Source: Apteryx mantelli (taxonomy: Eukaryota > Chordata > Aves > Apterygiformes > Apterygidae). From it: 64,000 nt of DNA. The DNA lies in assembly GCF_036417845.1 (NCBI RefSeq), contig NC_089985.1:31578583-31642582 (forward strand), read 5' to 3'. Below, one piece after another: positions 14,938 to 28,773 of this stretch (positions within the stretch are counted from its first letter, which is position 1; each line of letters starts with the position of its first letter). A program made the translations under genes and the position numbers. The notes beneath the pieces were generated by a model that made no database searches, had not been told where the DNA came from, and saw only the letters and a list, made by a program, of their open reading frames with translations.

Positions 14938-16489
14938 TGTTGAGTTCTCTAACTCCCTCACTGCCAGGAAAAATAAGGATCAGAGCAGAGTCCTGAACAT
15001 AATTCATCAAGCAGGTATCAATCAGGCAGTGCTATATCACTCCTACCAGCACCAGTCTGAGCACCTGCCAGTATGTGTGCTTTTTACTATGACAGTCAGC
15101 TGTGCTTTGGGAATGAGACTTGGGCATGTTAATTAACAATTAATTTTGCCTAGCACCTCAATGGTGGTAACTTTCAATCCTGACTGAATCAGAGACAGAG
15201 CTGGAGACAAGATGCTACATACCCTGTGTGCTGCCACCTGATTCATCTGCTTTCCCCATGCAGTGTGCTACTACCACCATGAAAGGCAGAGACAAAAAAG
15301 ATGGCAAGAGAGCAATTTTTATTTGCAATTTAGGCAGACACAGTAAACAGTATTTGCCACTAAGTCTACTAAAAAAAAGATGAGATACTTTTTACTATTC
15401 CAAATAGATGAATACAGCGTTTAGTTGTCTTGCTCACATGGAGACGGACCTCGTTCGCCTCTTACAAATGCATTTCATTTTTTTTTTTTTTTTTATTTCC
15501 ACTGACAGTACAATAATACATAGCCATATATTATGGGGACTGAAGTTTTTCTTTCCATGCTCAGCAAACATTGCTCAGCTGTACCAGAAGGATTCAGATT
15601 CCACCTTCCAGCCATTACAGCAAGCTTACTTACATCATGTGTTTGGAAAGGAGATTTTTCAACAGAGGAAGTGAAGCGCTTAGCCATGCCGTCCAAGACT
15701 ACACGGATCAGTGACCCTCAGCAGCATACAGACCACCACCGTGACATCACACTTTCCACAACATGGCTCCCAAAGATGCACATACCAGGAGGATCTGGAG
15801 TTTCAATCTTTGTTTATTTGTTCAAAGAAAGTTTCTTTTTTTCCCTTCTTTCTTGTAGCTTTTTAGGGTTTGTTTTGTTTTGCTTTAAGAGCTATATTAC
15901 TTTCAAATCTTACTTTCTGAAAGAGGGAAAAGCAGGTGGACCACCTGAGATGAGACATTTCATATGCAAGCACTCACCAGTGATAGTAGCAGAAGGCCTG
16001 CTGATTAGTTCACAGCATATTAGTCAGGGCTTCCATTAACGCAACTAAGGGCTCATCAAGGAAGGAAAATGTGAAATCGTTCCATTGCTATTACTCTGCT
16101 GGAACGCCACATTTTAATCACTGGCTAGAGTATATTCGAGTGACACAAGGGAGAGAAATGCTTAACAGAAGGTGAAAATAACATAGACTCAGTGAAGACA
16201 AATGCTTGATCCAGGCACACCCAATCCACTCCCGCTTCAGCTTGAAATGCAGATTCATGATTTAACCAGGTTTCTCAACCTGCTGCCTGGAGAGGCCCCA
16301 GCCTGAGAGGTAAGCGCCGGGCAGCGGCTATTGGGTCTGGTAAAATTTGGCACTAAAACAAAATGGCCAAATATTAGAGAGGCCTAAATTTCACAGGAAC
16401 TCATTTGTAAGTTACAATGACTTTTTTTTTTTTTTTTTCTTTTTTTGGTCAGCAATAACCTACAACCCACAAGAAGTTCTGCAGCAGCT

Positions 16490-17165
16490 TGATGAATGAT
16501 ACACGTAGAAGGTCACAGAAACACAGTTCTGAAAGAGGTCTCCTGAGTCAGAGCTTCGCCTCTTGCCATTGCAGGTATCTAATTACTTAGTTTATTAAAA
16601 AAAAGGGGGGAAAAAAAATCCCACTCCAGTTTAGAATTAGGGGATTTTTTTGTCTTGATTACTCCTTCTGGAAGACTGTTCCACAACCCTATTCTCCTCT
16701 GATGGGTGGCAACCTTTTTGTAATTTTCACTTTATTTTTTTTCATAGCAAATTTAAACCCATTTATATTTGTTCCACCATTATATTTAATCCTGAATATC
16801 TTACCTCCTTTCCTAGTGTTTGTTCCCCTTTCCCAAAATACTGAGAGCAAATACATTTCCTTGATTTTGCCACAGATATAAGTCAAACTCATAATACAAA
16901 CTCTCCTTCCTCCTCCTTGTTCCAGCAGTCCTTCTTTGCATCTGTTCCAATTTGAATTCACCTTTTTAGAACATGCATTTGAGTTCCAGACCTGTAGAGT
17001 ATTCTAGGCAAAATCTTGACAGTGCCTTGAACAATAGCATTAATAATTTCTCATCTCTGTCAAAATAAACTTTCCTGATATATTCTAGTCTTGCATTTAC
17101 CTTTTCATGCTCACATCACCCCACATTCAACCAGTACCTTCTGGGACTCTAATTTACTATTGGGA
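16490..17165 (-). mobile_element. Degraded CR1/L3-type LINE fragment
   Basis: Read on the plus strand, the order is: GGTCTCCTGAGTCAGAGCTT, a segment with GACTGTTCCACAACCCTATT, CATCTGTTCCAATTTGAATT, TTGAGTTCCAGACCTGTAGA, AGTGCCTTGAACAATAGCAT, then TTGCATTTACCTTTTCATGC and CACATCACCCCACATTC. This is the antisense order of the end of ORF2 in sauropsid CR1/L3 LINEs. It is heavily diverged, has no usable frame, and lies in the EIF2B3 intron in the gene's own orientation. Ancient insertion. Confidence 0.55.
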
Positions 17166-19899
17166 TCCTAACTCATAATAGAATTTCTTGTTATTAATCC
17201 CCAACATTGGGAGCTCTGTATTACCAAAGTCTTGACACTATTACTGTGCAATAATATGGCAGGCCATGGCACATATTTTGCATACCAATCCTGTGAATCA
17301 TCTGAAGGAGGTCTCCTAAACTGTGAGAGAAGTCCCTCAAGAATGGTGGTAGAAGCCAAATAGCTGAAGACAGAAAACTAGACTGAAGAAGTCAGAGAAA
17401 TATATAGGAGAGAAGGACCCTACAAAAGCCTTGACAGACATATTAGAAGGCTTTACAGTGCAACTTGAAAAAAAGTGTGCTAACACCAGCTACAGAGGAA
17501 AAACCTTCCTAAGTAAGCTAGGGGATTACATTACATAAGATTTCAAGAGACATCAAAAGAAGTTAACATTTTAAGAGGCAGTCTACTGCCCACAATTATG
17601 AAAAAGTCATCACTGCAAGATGAGCTGCCTACAAAACAAGACTGCATCATCTTCTACTGCTTGCTGTAGACAACACTTGCATCTTTTCTCTTGCTGAAAA
17701 GCATATCAGGTATCAACCCTGACACTGTGAGGACTCTTACTAATTTCCCTGTTTTTCAGATTCAAGTCATCTGAATGCTCCAGCCACTTCGGCTTCCCAA
17801 TGAAAACCAGAAGCAAGGACTGGAGATAGTTACGGAGGAGAAACCAATTTTATATGATTTAAACAGATGGAAAAAAAAAATTTTAAACCCTTCCTCACTG
17901 CTCCCAGCAGCTGGCAGGGTTTGGATGCTAAAAAAGGGATGTAGAAGTTAACAAATTACACTTAAGCACCTGCTGTCACACCTGTAGCATCACTCATGGC
18001 TTAAAGCAGTATTCTCAACAGTCATACTGTTTTTAACATGTTCCTAACACTGACCTCATTTAAAAGCCCTTAATCTTGAAACACCACATACTTTCACAGT
18101 AAAGAATGTGAGGAAAATTAAAGACAAATTCATAGCAAGTTTGGGGTTTTCTCATTTTCTGTGGAAGAAGTATTCAATTGTTCCCGATCATGGCTGGCTT
18201 AGGCCATCCCTACATCCAAGTTGTTTTCCCATTTGTCCCTAATGAAAGTTTATCTTCTAGAGAAACTGACTCCTAGGAAAGCAGATTACTTCTTCCCCCT
18301 TTCAAACTCTACAGGCACCTTGACAAAGCACACAAAAGCTATGCGCTTCCCATACCTGCAATGCTTTAACAAATTGGAATCTAAGGATATAACCGCTTTA
18401 TTTATTGCTTGTTATAATCCATCAAAGCTGCTTGGTTTGCCATAGCTCTTTGTTGTCTTTAAAAGGTTTAGTGAAGGGTATTTTCCACTACTTTACATAG
18501 CTTTTCAGAACCTGCCAGACAGTGAGCAGAAAATATCTACTGTAGTGCCTCTTTTTGCATCCAGTAAGTCTTGCATACTGCTGGATCCACACCTTCTTTC
18601 ACTTCCATGCTGCGGATATGGCAGCAGCTCAAGTACTGGAGTTTTATTAAGTAAATCACTTCAGAATTACTCTGGTATAATTGCATATGTGAATGACCAA
18701 AAGAAAAATGGAAGTCAGAAGGCACAAAAATTGATGTTCCTGTAATAAATTTACTTAACTGTAAAGGCAGCACCTTCATCTTCCAAAATACAAAAAATTC
18801 CACTATACACCAGCCTCTTGCCAAGGCAAAGTAACCCATCTGGGACAGGCCAGCTCACTACAGTCTTCACGACCAGGGAAGGTCATCAATCTTTCATCCA
18901 AACGTAGAGGGATGCAAGACCAGTTTGTTTCTCTGTTTAACCTATTTAGGCTCTCTCATCAGCATAGATCATCAGGTGACAGAGACCTGTAAACACCCCA
19001 ATGGTGATAAAGCAGCAGTTTCAACAAGAGCAGTATCATAATACCACCAACTGCGAGTCTATACAGTCTGTGTTCTATAATTTCTAACCCTATAAATAAC
19101 GAAAACAGAATTAAATCTTTGTAGTTTCGCCATTTTCATGTTTTAAAAAAGCTACCCATTACTAGTTCTGCAAAAGATGGGTAGAAAACTAGGGTGTTAA
19201 AGGGTCAAAGGAATGACGCCAACAGTGATACGGGAAGCATACCAAAAACATCAAGAGCGGACCTTAAAATCAGCCACAGAAACTGCTATATAGTATACAG
19301 ACTGCATCAGTATCCCCAAACTGACAGCATTCTAGGAAACATTGGGATTGTAGACAGGAAAGCAATTAAAGGTTCAGATCAACAGTTGTCACAAAGTTCT
19401 TAAATTGTTTTAATACCCTTATAAAAAGGAAACATTCAGGAGATACATGAATAACTGCTACATGCACTTTTTGCTTCTTGATCACACCATTTTAATTGCT
19501 GGATGTTAATAAAACACTTACCAATGTTTTGCATTAAGTTATTACCCAGTTAAAGTTTAATATGAACAGACACAAAAATTCTTTATCAGTTTCTACTGCA
19601 TATGTTGCAAAATGAATTTTCAGTTACTTACATTTAAACCAACACAATACCACACTGAGGACCATTTTAAAGTCATCCTCTAGCATACACTGAAAAAATA
19701 CTTGTGGTTCAGAAATTGGACTGCAGCTCTACCACAGTTCTGTTTCAGCTGTTTCCATTAAAAGCAATTGTGTGTAATCTCTTGTCCTGCTGGCCTTGTC
19801 AAGGTGGAGGAACAGTGTGCAACGTGCACACAGTAAAGACAGATGATCTTGTGCATAAAACCATGAGAGATTTGAGACAGTTGTCCAGTTTCCAGTGCT

Positions 19900-19995
19900 G
19901 TTACAGATCTTTTTAAATGATCCTAGGTAGGTCACTTCATCTCTTTAAGCCTCAGTTCTCAGGCCAAGAATTGGGAAGACAAACTTACTACTGGT
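19900..19995 (+). repeat. MIR-like SINE fragment
   Basis: The sequence TAGGTAGGTCACTTCATCTC followed by AAGCCTCAGTTCTC matches the core-to-3' part of MIR (GGGCAAGTCACTTAACCTCT, GCCTCAGTTTCC). Short and diverged. Confidence 0.45.
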
Positions 19996-21747
19996 GTTAG
20001 CTATTCAGACACCAGAATTGAATGCCTTAAAAAACACAGTAACAAGTCAATTAAACAACTACTGGTGAAGAACAGGTTAGTCTGACACCCAAGCCTAGGA
20101 ACGCACAAAGTAGAACTTACAGGACCAAGGTTTTTGTTGTTCATTACTTCTCATTATGAAGAATTAAGTTTAGCACAGTATCTTTGTTGTGGGAAGGATC
20201 CGAGAAAAGGATACATTCAGACTTGTAATGAATATAAAACACCTAATGAAGCTGCTACCTTGTCAATCAGTTGTAGGCTGAGACAGCCAAAAATAACAGG
20301 AAGAGTTCCAGTAGAGCAAAGAGCACACATCTACTGCATCAACTCTTGAAGTAAAGATGTCCAAAAAAGCCTGTGTGTGTAGAGTGGGCAAAGATCAAAC
20401 AGGAAACTTGAACAGGTTTCCTTTGCTCTCTTGCAACTTCTGAACAACCAGGAAACACCAAGTCCGGTGGAGTCAGCTGCTTGTTGCTATGAACAGAGAG
20501 AGTCTCATCTGCCCAAAAAAGCTAGCATGAAAAAGTGATAAAACAAAGTGAAAACTATCTTCCCTTAGCCCTTATAGGCTTTGCACACATGCATTCTTAG
20601 GCTACTACTGAATGCAATTCTGTAAATCTAATCTCAACATCTAATCTCTACAGTATCAAATTTCATCGATGAAGGTGCAACACAGCAAAAAAGCCTGCTA
20701 AAGCAGGCATAGTGAACAGCAATGCTACACAGGTGGAATCCCTTCAGTTGAACACAAGACGAAGCAGAAAGTCATGAGATTTTATGCTTTAGAGTGTTCC
20801 AATAACTATGTGCATCTCAAGATTTGTGATGAGCCATTCAGCTAGCCTTAGACATGTTTCTTATAGCACATTTATAATCTTGGCTTTACTCCATGTCACT
20901 TGCATTGCACACAGGCAAGCTGCCTATACTGTGCCATGTTACCTCATTCTTACTGAGCGTACTTGCTCTTCTGTCTGTGGGCAATTAACTCAATTTGTGA
21001 CAAATAAAAGTTTCAGCAACCAGTTTAAGCTCCTCGTGAGGCTTTTGGCATGGGCTGCAAAAAGTCTGCCAGCAAACTATGGCCACAAGCAGCAGTTGTT
21101 TTCACCAGGGAAATTCATTCTTCAGCAAGGATCCTCTCTTGCTATACCATAGATATAGCCAACATACTGCAGCTTTTCATCTGCCTATACTGTGCAGTTC
21201 TCTCACCTATATCAGACAGGAGAGGGTATATCCTGTAAGAAGTATACGAGTGGTATGCATTTACTAATGGAATGACTCCAAAATACACAGTGCAGCAATT
21301 TGCTCAAGAACTTAGTATAGGCGCGTTTCAAATAAGAGAGCACTATGCCCTCTTTGGCCAGAGAAGCAAGACATAGAACATTTGTGCAGAACTCTACTTT
21401 CCCCAAGCTGGACAACAGCTATCATACATCATACCAAAAACTGTATGAACAGATGCAACATTTTTATTAACCTGCCAGAAAACTAACACTAAGAAGCAGG
21501 CTAGTGCCAAGTCCAGGCCTGCTCCAGCCTTCCTAGATGTCAATTCTAGTCATTTAGAATCCTTGTTTGATTTCCCCCAGGATGATCCAGACAAAATTCA
21601 GATCTTCTGAAGAGCAGGAAATTCAGTTACCTGCACTATTATTACATGGTAGAGCTCTTAAAGCATTAAAGTCTGATTAAAAGAAAAAAAAAAAGATTAT
21701 TTTAAATAAATGTCTTCTAGTCAAGGTTAAAAAAGAGACAACAATAC

Positions 21748-21887
21748 CTTAATTTTCTGATGAATATGCCTCAGTGAATCTGCTGTACCCATGTCCATGT
21801 TGTCACTGATACACACAAAATCCAGCTTCATTTTTGTGTCCAGGTTCAACACTTTTTGGATTTCCTTTCTTGTAATCACAATGACCT
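21748..21887 (-). CDS. EIF2B3: EIF2B3 coding exon 2
   Basis: This 140-nt exon continues the nucleotidyltransferase-like domain of eIF2B gamma (about residues 50-96). Recognisable stretches are [34 protein letters not shown] and HQKIK, the last two aligning with the human segment around [17 protein letters not shown]. The acceptor is a pyrimidine tract ending CTAG and the donor is GTATTG; the exon enters in phase 1 and ends in phase 0, which fits exons 1 and 3. It is separated from exon 1 by a 2.6-kb intron and from exon 3 by a 16.9-kb intron. From memory the segment is about one residue shorter than in human just after the VQK/IQK motif, which is normal variation. Confidence 0.95.
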
Positions 21888-25130
<3,243 letters not shown>

Positions 25131-25136
25131 GACTGC

Positions 25137-26356
25137 AGGGCAGGGGCTGCGGGGGGGGCAGCCTGCAGGGGGCATTGCGGGGGGGCATTGCCAGGGGGCA
25201 GCTTGCGGGGGGGGCATTGCAGAGGGGGCAGCCTGCAGGGGGCATTGCCGGGGGGCAGCTTGCGGGGGGGGCATTGCAGAGGGGGCAGCCTGCAGGGGGC
25301 ATTGCCGGGGGGCAGCTTGCGGGGGGGGCATTGCAGAGGGGGCAGCCTGCAGGGGACATTGCGGGGGGGCATTGCCAGGGGGCAGCTTGCGGGGGGGGCA
25401 TTGCAGAGGGGGCAGCCTGCAGGGGGCATTGCCGGGGGGCAGCTTGCGGGGGGGGCATTGCAGAGGGGGCAGCCTGCAGGGGGCATTGCCGGGGGGCAGC
25501 TTGCGGGGGGGGCATTGCAGAGGGGGCAGCCTGCAGGGGGCATTGCCGGGGGGCAGCTTGCGGGGGGGGCATTGCAGAGGGGGCAGCCTGCAGGGGACAT
25601 TGCGGGGGGGCATTGCCAGGGGGCAGCTTGCGGGGGGGGCATTGCAGAGGGGGCAGCCTGCAGGGGGCATTGCCGGGGGGCAGCTTGCGGGGGGGGCATT
25701 GCAGAGGGGGCAGCCTGCAGGGGGCATTGCCGGGGGGCAGCTTGCGGGGGGGGCATTGCAGAGGGGGCAGCCTGCAGGGGGCATTGCCGGGGGGCAGCTT
25801 GCGGGGGGGGCATTGCAGAGGGGGCAGCCTGCAGGGGACATTGCGGGGGGGCATTGCCAGGGGGCAGCTTGCGGGGGGGGCATTGCAGAGGGGGCAGCCT
25901 GCAGGGGGCATTGCCGGGGGGCAGCTTGCGGGGGGGGCATTGCAGAGGGGGCAGCCTGCAGGGGGCATTGCCGGGGGGCAGCTTGCGGGGGGGGCATTGC
26001 AGAGGGGGCAGCCTGCAGGGGACATTGCGGGGGGGCATTGCCAGGGGGCAGCTTGCGGGGGGGGCATTGCAGAGGGGGCAGCCTGCAGGGGGCATTGCCG
26101 GGGGGCAGCTTGCGGGGGGGGCATTGCAGAGGGGGCAGCCTGCAGGGGGCATTGCCAGGGGGCAGCTTGCGGGGGGGGCATTGCAGAGGGGGCAGCCTGC
26201 AGGGGGCATTGCGGGGGGGCATTGCCAGGGGGCAGCTTGCGGGGGGGGCATTGCAGAGGGGGCAGCCTGCAGGGGGCATTGCGGGGGGGCAGCTTGCAGG
26301 GGTGCATTGCAGGCAGGGCAGGCTGCAGGTGGTGCATTGCTGGGGGGGGGGGGGAC
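25137..26356. repeat. G-rich minisatellite, 57-bp and 70-bp units
   Basis: About 19 tandem units. Landmarks (CAGCTTGC) fall at 25,199, 25,256, 25,313, 25,383, 25,440, 25,497, 25,554, 25,624, 25,681, 25,738, 25,795, 25,865, 25,922, 25,979, 26,049, 26,106, 26,163, 26,233 and 26,290. Spacing is therefore 57 or 70 bp, the 70-bp unit carrying 13 extra bases with a second CATTGC block. Each unit has four or more G runs of 5-8 separated by loops of 7-9 bases on the plus strand. Units are almost identical, so homogenisation is recent. The array lies between the EIF2B3 promoter and the 3' end of HECTD3 copy A. Because stop codons are absent from the unit it produces very long spurious reading frames on both strands. 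Confidence 0.95.
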
Positions 26357-26359
26357 ATT

Positions 26360-28680
26360 TGCAAGGGTCCAGCCCAGCTCAGTGACCTGTGCAACACACA
26401 GGGGTCTCTCATGGCTCCAGGAGCCAAAGCCCAAATTGCCCCAGCAGCATGGGCATTAAATGCGAGCTGGCTGTTTTGCAAGGGCAGGTGCCTGCATAAA
26501 ACACGGCTGGAGATTTGGCCACAGCAAACGGGCTGCCAGGGCTCCCAGTGCAAGCGTGTGCATGTGTGTCTGCACAGGGCCACTGCCCAGCTGCTGGGGG
26601 GCCGGCGTCCCCTCGGCCTCCCGGGGGCTGCTACCCTGTGCCGCGGGCAGGCAGCTGGCGGCTTCGCCAGGTGCGCGAGTGGAAAGCGCGACGCCTCCCG
26701 CGCCGCAGCCTTCGCCAGACAGGCTGTGGCCTCAACACGCCCGGCTGGCACGGCGGCACGGAGGCAGCTTTACGTGCGCCATAAATCATCCCGAGCACTG
26801 GCTCGATGCGGGGCCTCGTTTCTGAACATCCCTGCGCCCTCGGGGAGCAGCCACAGTTATTGGCTCCGCATGAAAAGCATCGTTAACGTGGAAAGTGCCT
26901 TGGGTGCGAGACGAGCCGTACCCGGATCCCCGTTGCATCTCCAGCACCGGCAACACATGCGAGCCCCTTGGGGCACGGCCGGGGCCACGCGGCGCGGGGG
27001 GAGCCACGGCCAGGACATGCCCCACAGTGGGGGCCGGCTGGTGGCTGCCGCGGCCCAGGGGGAGCCCGGGTGCAGCCTTGCCTCCCCCTGGAAAGGCGGC
27101 TGGCTCAGGGTGGGGGGGCACAGCTGCGTGGTAAAGCCGAGGTTGCCCATGTCAGCTCCAGTTACGGCAATCGGGGGGACAGACCCGGCTCTGCCTGCCC
27201 CACTTGGCCCAGCTCATGCACCCACAGCTGTTGGCAGGATGCTCCAGGTGCCTCTCCCCATGGGTTGGGGTCCCGGTAGCCATAGGAGGCCAAGCAACCA
27301 GACGCCAACTCACCTCTCCAGCCAGCGGCTCAGCGCGAGGGTGAGGAGGAGGCTGCAGGAGGAAGCAGGGCACCGACAGCACTTTCTCCAGGCCGGGCAG
27401 AGCAGCATCCTGCATCCCAGAGTGGCCGGAGCCGGCAGGACCAGCCCTGCCACGGGGCTGGCCTCCACAAGCCCTGCTCGTGCCGAGCATCCCCGGCCGG
27501 GCAGGTCCCGGGGTACCCGCTGAGCCGGGGGCTCACGCAGCAAATGCTTGTAGACGACGGGGACCCAGCCAACCTGCGGGCGCAGGGTTTGGCCAGCCCT
27601 GCACGGCAAGGCACGCTTAACCAAGGGGCGCAGAGATGGACGGGACCCCACGTGTCCCCGTGCCGCATGGCAGCCAGCCCCGGGGTAGGAGTGGTGCTGC
27701 CGAGGCGTGAGGACGCTGCCAGACGCCGTGGGGTTTGGCACCGGGACAGAGAGCGCCTATGGGTGCCGTGCAGCCCACCCGGTGGTGCAATGGTACCGTG
27801 CGCCCCAGGGAAGACGCCACCTGAGCTGAGACGGCAGCGGCAAGCCACAGTAGGTCGGCAAACATGGGCTCGCAGCGCGCCAGGACGCAGCTCAGGCAAC
27901 GGCCCCAGCGGCCGGCCGGCGACGTGGGTGGGCGCAGGGGGAGCGTGGCCGAGCCCGGCTCCCACCGCCGCAGGGGGAGGAGAGGGAGGCGGCGCAGATG
28001 GGCGATGCTCAGCACAGAGAGGGGAAACAGGGAAAAGTGCTGGGGGGTTGCGGGCGAAGCCGGCCGCACCAGCCCGGTTTGGGAAACAGTTTCGGGTTAA
28101 TTTGGACAGCCGGAGGCTCTATCCAAGCTACCCTGGGCTCAGTGCAGTGTAGCCCTGCCAGGAAAACCCGTGCGGAAGAGAAGATGAGGACACGGGTGCA
28201 GGACCAAGTGCGCGCGATGCCAAGCACCCTGCATTCACCGCCAAACGCTTGCACGAGGAAGGGGTCGGTGCAAGCAGGGTCATGGCCGGTTTGGTGGCGG
28301 GGCTGAGCCCGCGGCAGATTGATTCAGCTCCCGCAGAGCGGGCGCTCACTGGTGCTCCCGCGCCGCTCTGGAGCAGTCGGGCAGCGGGCGGCACCTGGTG
28401 GCCACCAGCCCCTGGGGGCTGGCCCGGCTCCACACGCCTGCGGTGCCCGGGGAGGTCCGGGGTGCAGGACCACAAGACGCGCACCCTACGCATGCACATG
28501 ACGCTTGCCATCCTGCAGCGCCGTGCACTGTCCGAGCACCCAGTGCACAGAGCTCTGCACCGGCCCCCCAGCTCGCTGTGCCTTGCGCAGGGTGCTGAAT
28601 AAATATGCTCCAAGCCCGGCCCTCAAAAACCATGGACTCGAACACGATCGGCGTCTGGATGGAGGGAACGGGGCCTCCGA
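26360..28680. other. GC-rich intergenic region
   Basis: Between the minisatellite and the poly(A) signal of HECTD3 copy A. GC-rich with many CpGs; long open frames on both strands reflect composition. I recognise no gene, RNA or mobile element. Confidence 0.7.
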
Positions 28681-28688
28681 CCTGCGGT

Positions 28689-28694
28689 TTTATT
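28689..28694 (-). terminator. HECTD3: HECTD3 copy A poly(A) signal AATAAA
   Basis: TTTATT on the plus strand reads AATAAA on the transcript strand, 80 bases past the stop codon. This gives a very short 3'UTR of about 100 nt, similar to that of copy B. Confidence 0.75.
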
Positions 28695-28773
28695 GAATCT
28701 GGTGTCTCCGGGGGCGGACAGCTCCTCTTGACCGGCAGAGCAGCTCCCCGCGCCGGCGGGTCCCTCGGGGCTC

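Larger units (their letters stand above)
4851..21747 (-). other. EIF2B3: EIF2B3 intron 2 (about 16.9 kb)
   Basis: A long AT-rich intron. I see no exon, RNA gene or young mobile element in it. It holds scattered A/T homopolymers (for example A18 at 4,989-5,006, A22 at 14,916-14,937, T17 at 15,478-15,494 and T17 at 16,422-16,438), one degraded CR1/L3-type LINE fragment near 16.5-17.2 kb and a MIR-like fragment near 19.9 kb. The low repeat load for an intron this size is typical of birds. Confidence 0.85.

Noticed and set aside
15533-16039. A 168-codon plus-strand frame in EIF2B3 intron 2.
   Set aside because: It contains low-complexity T-rich stretches and no domain; a chance frame.
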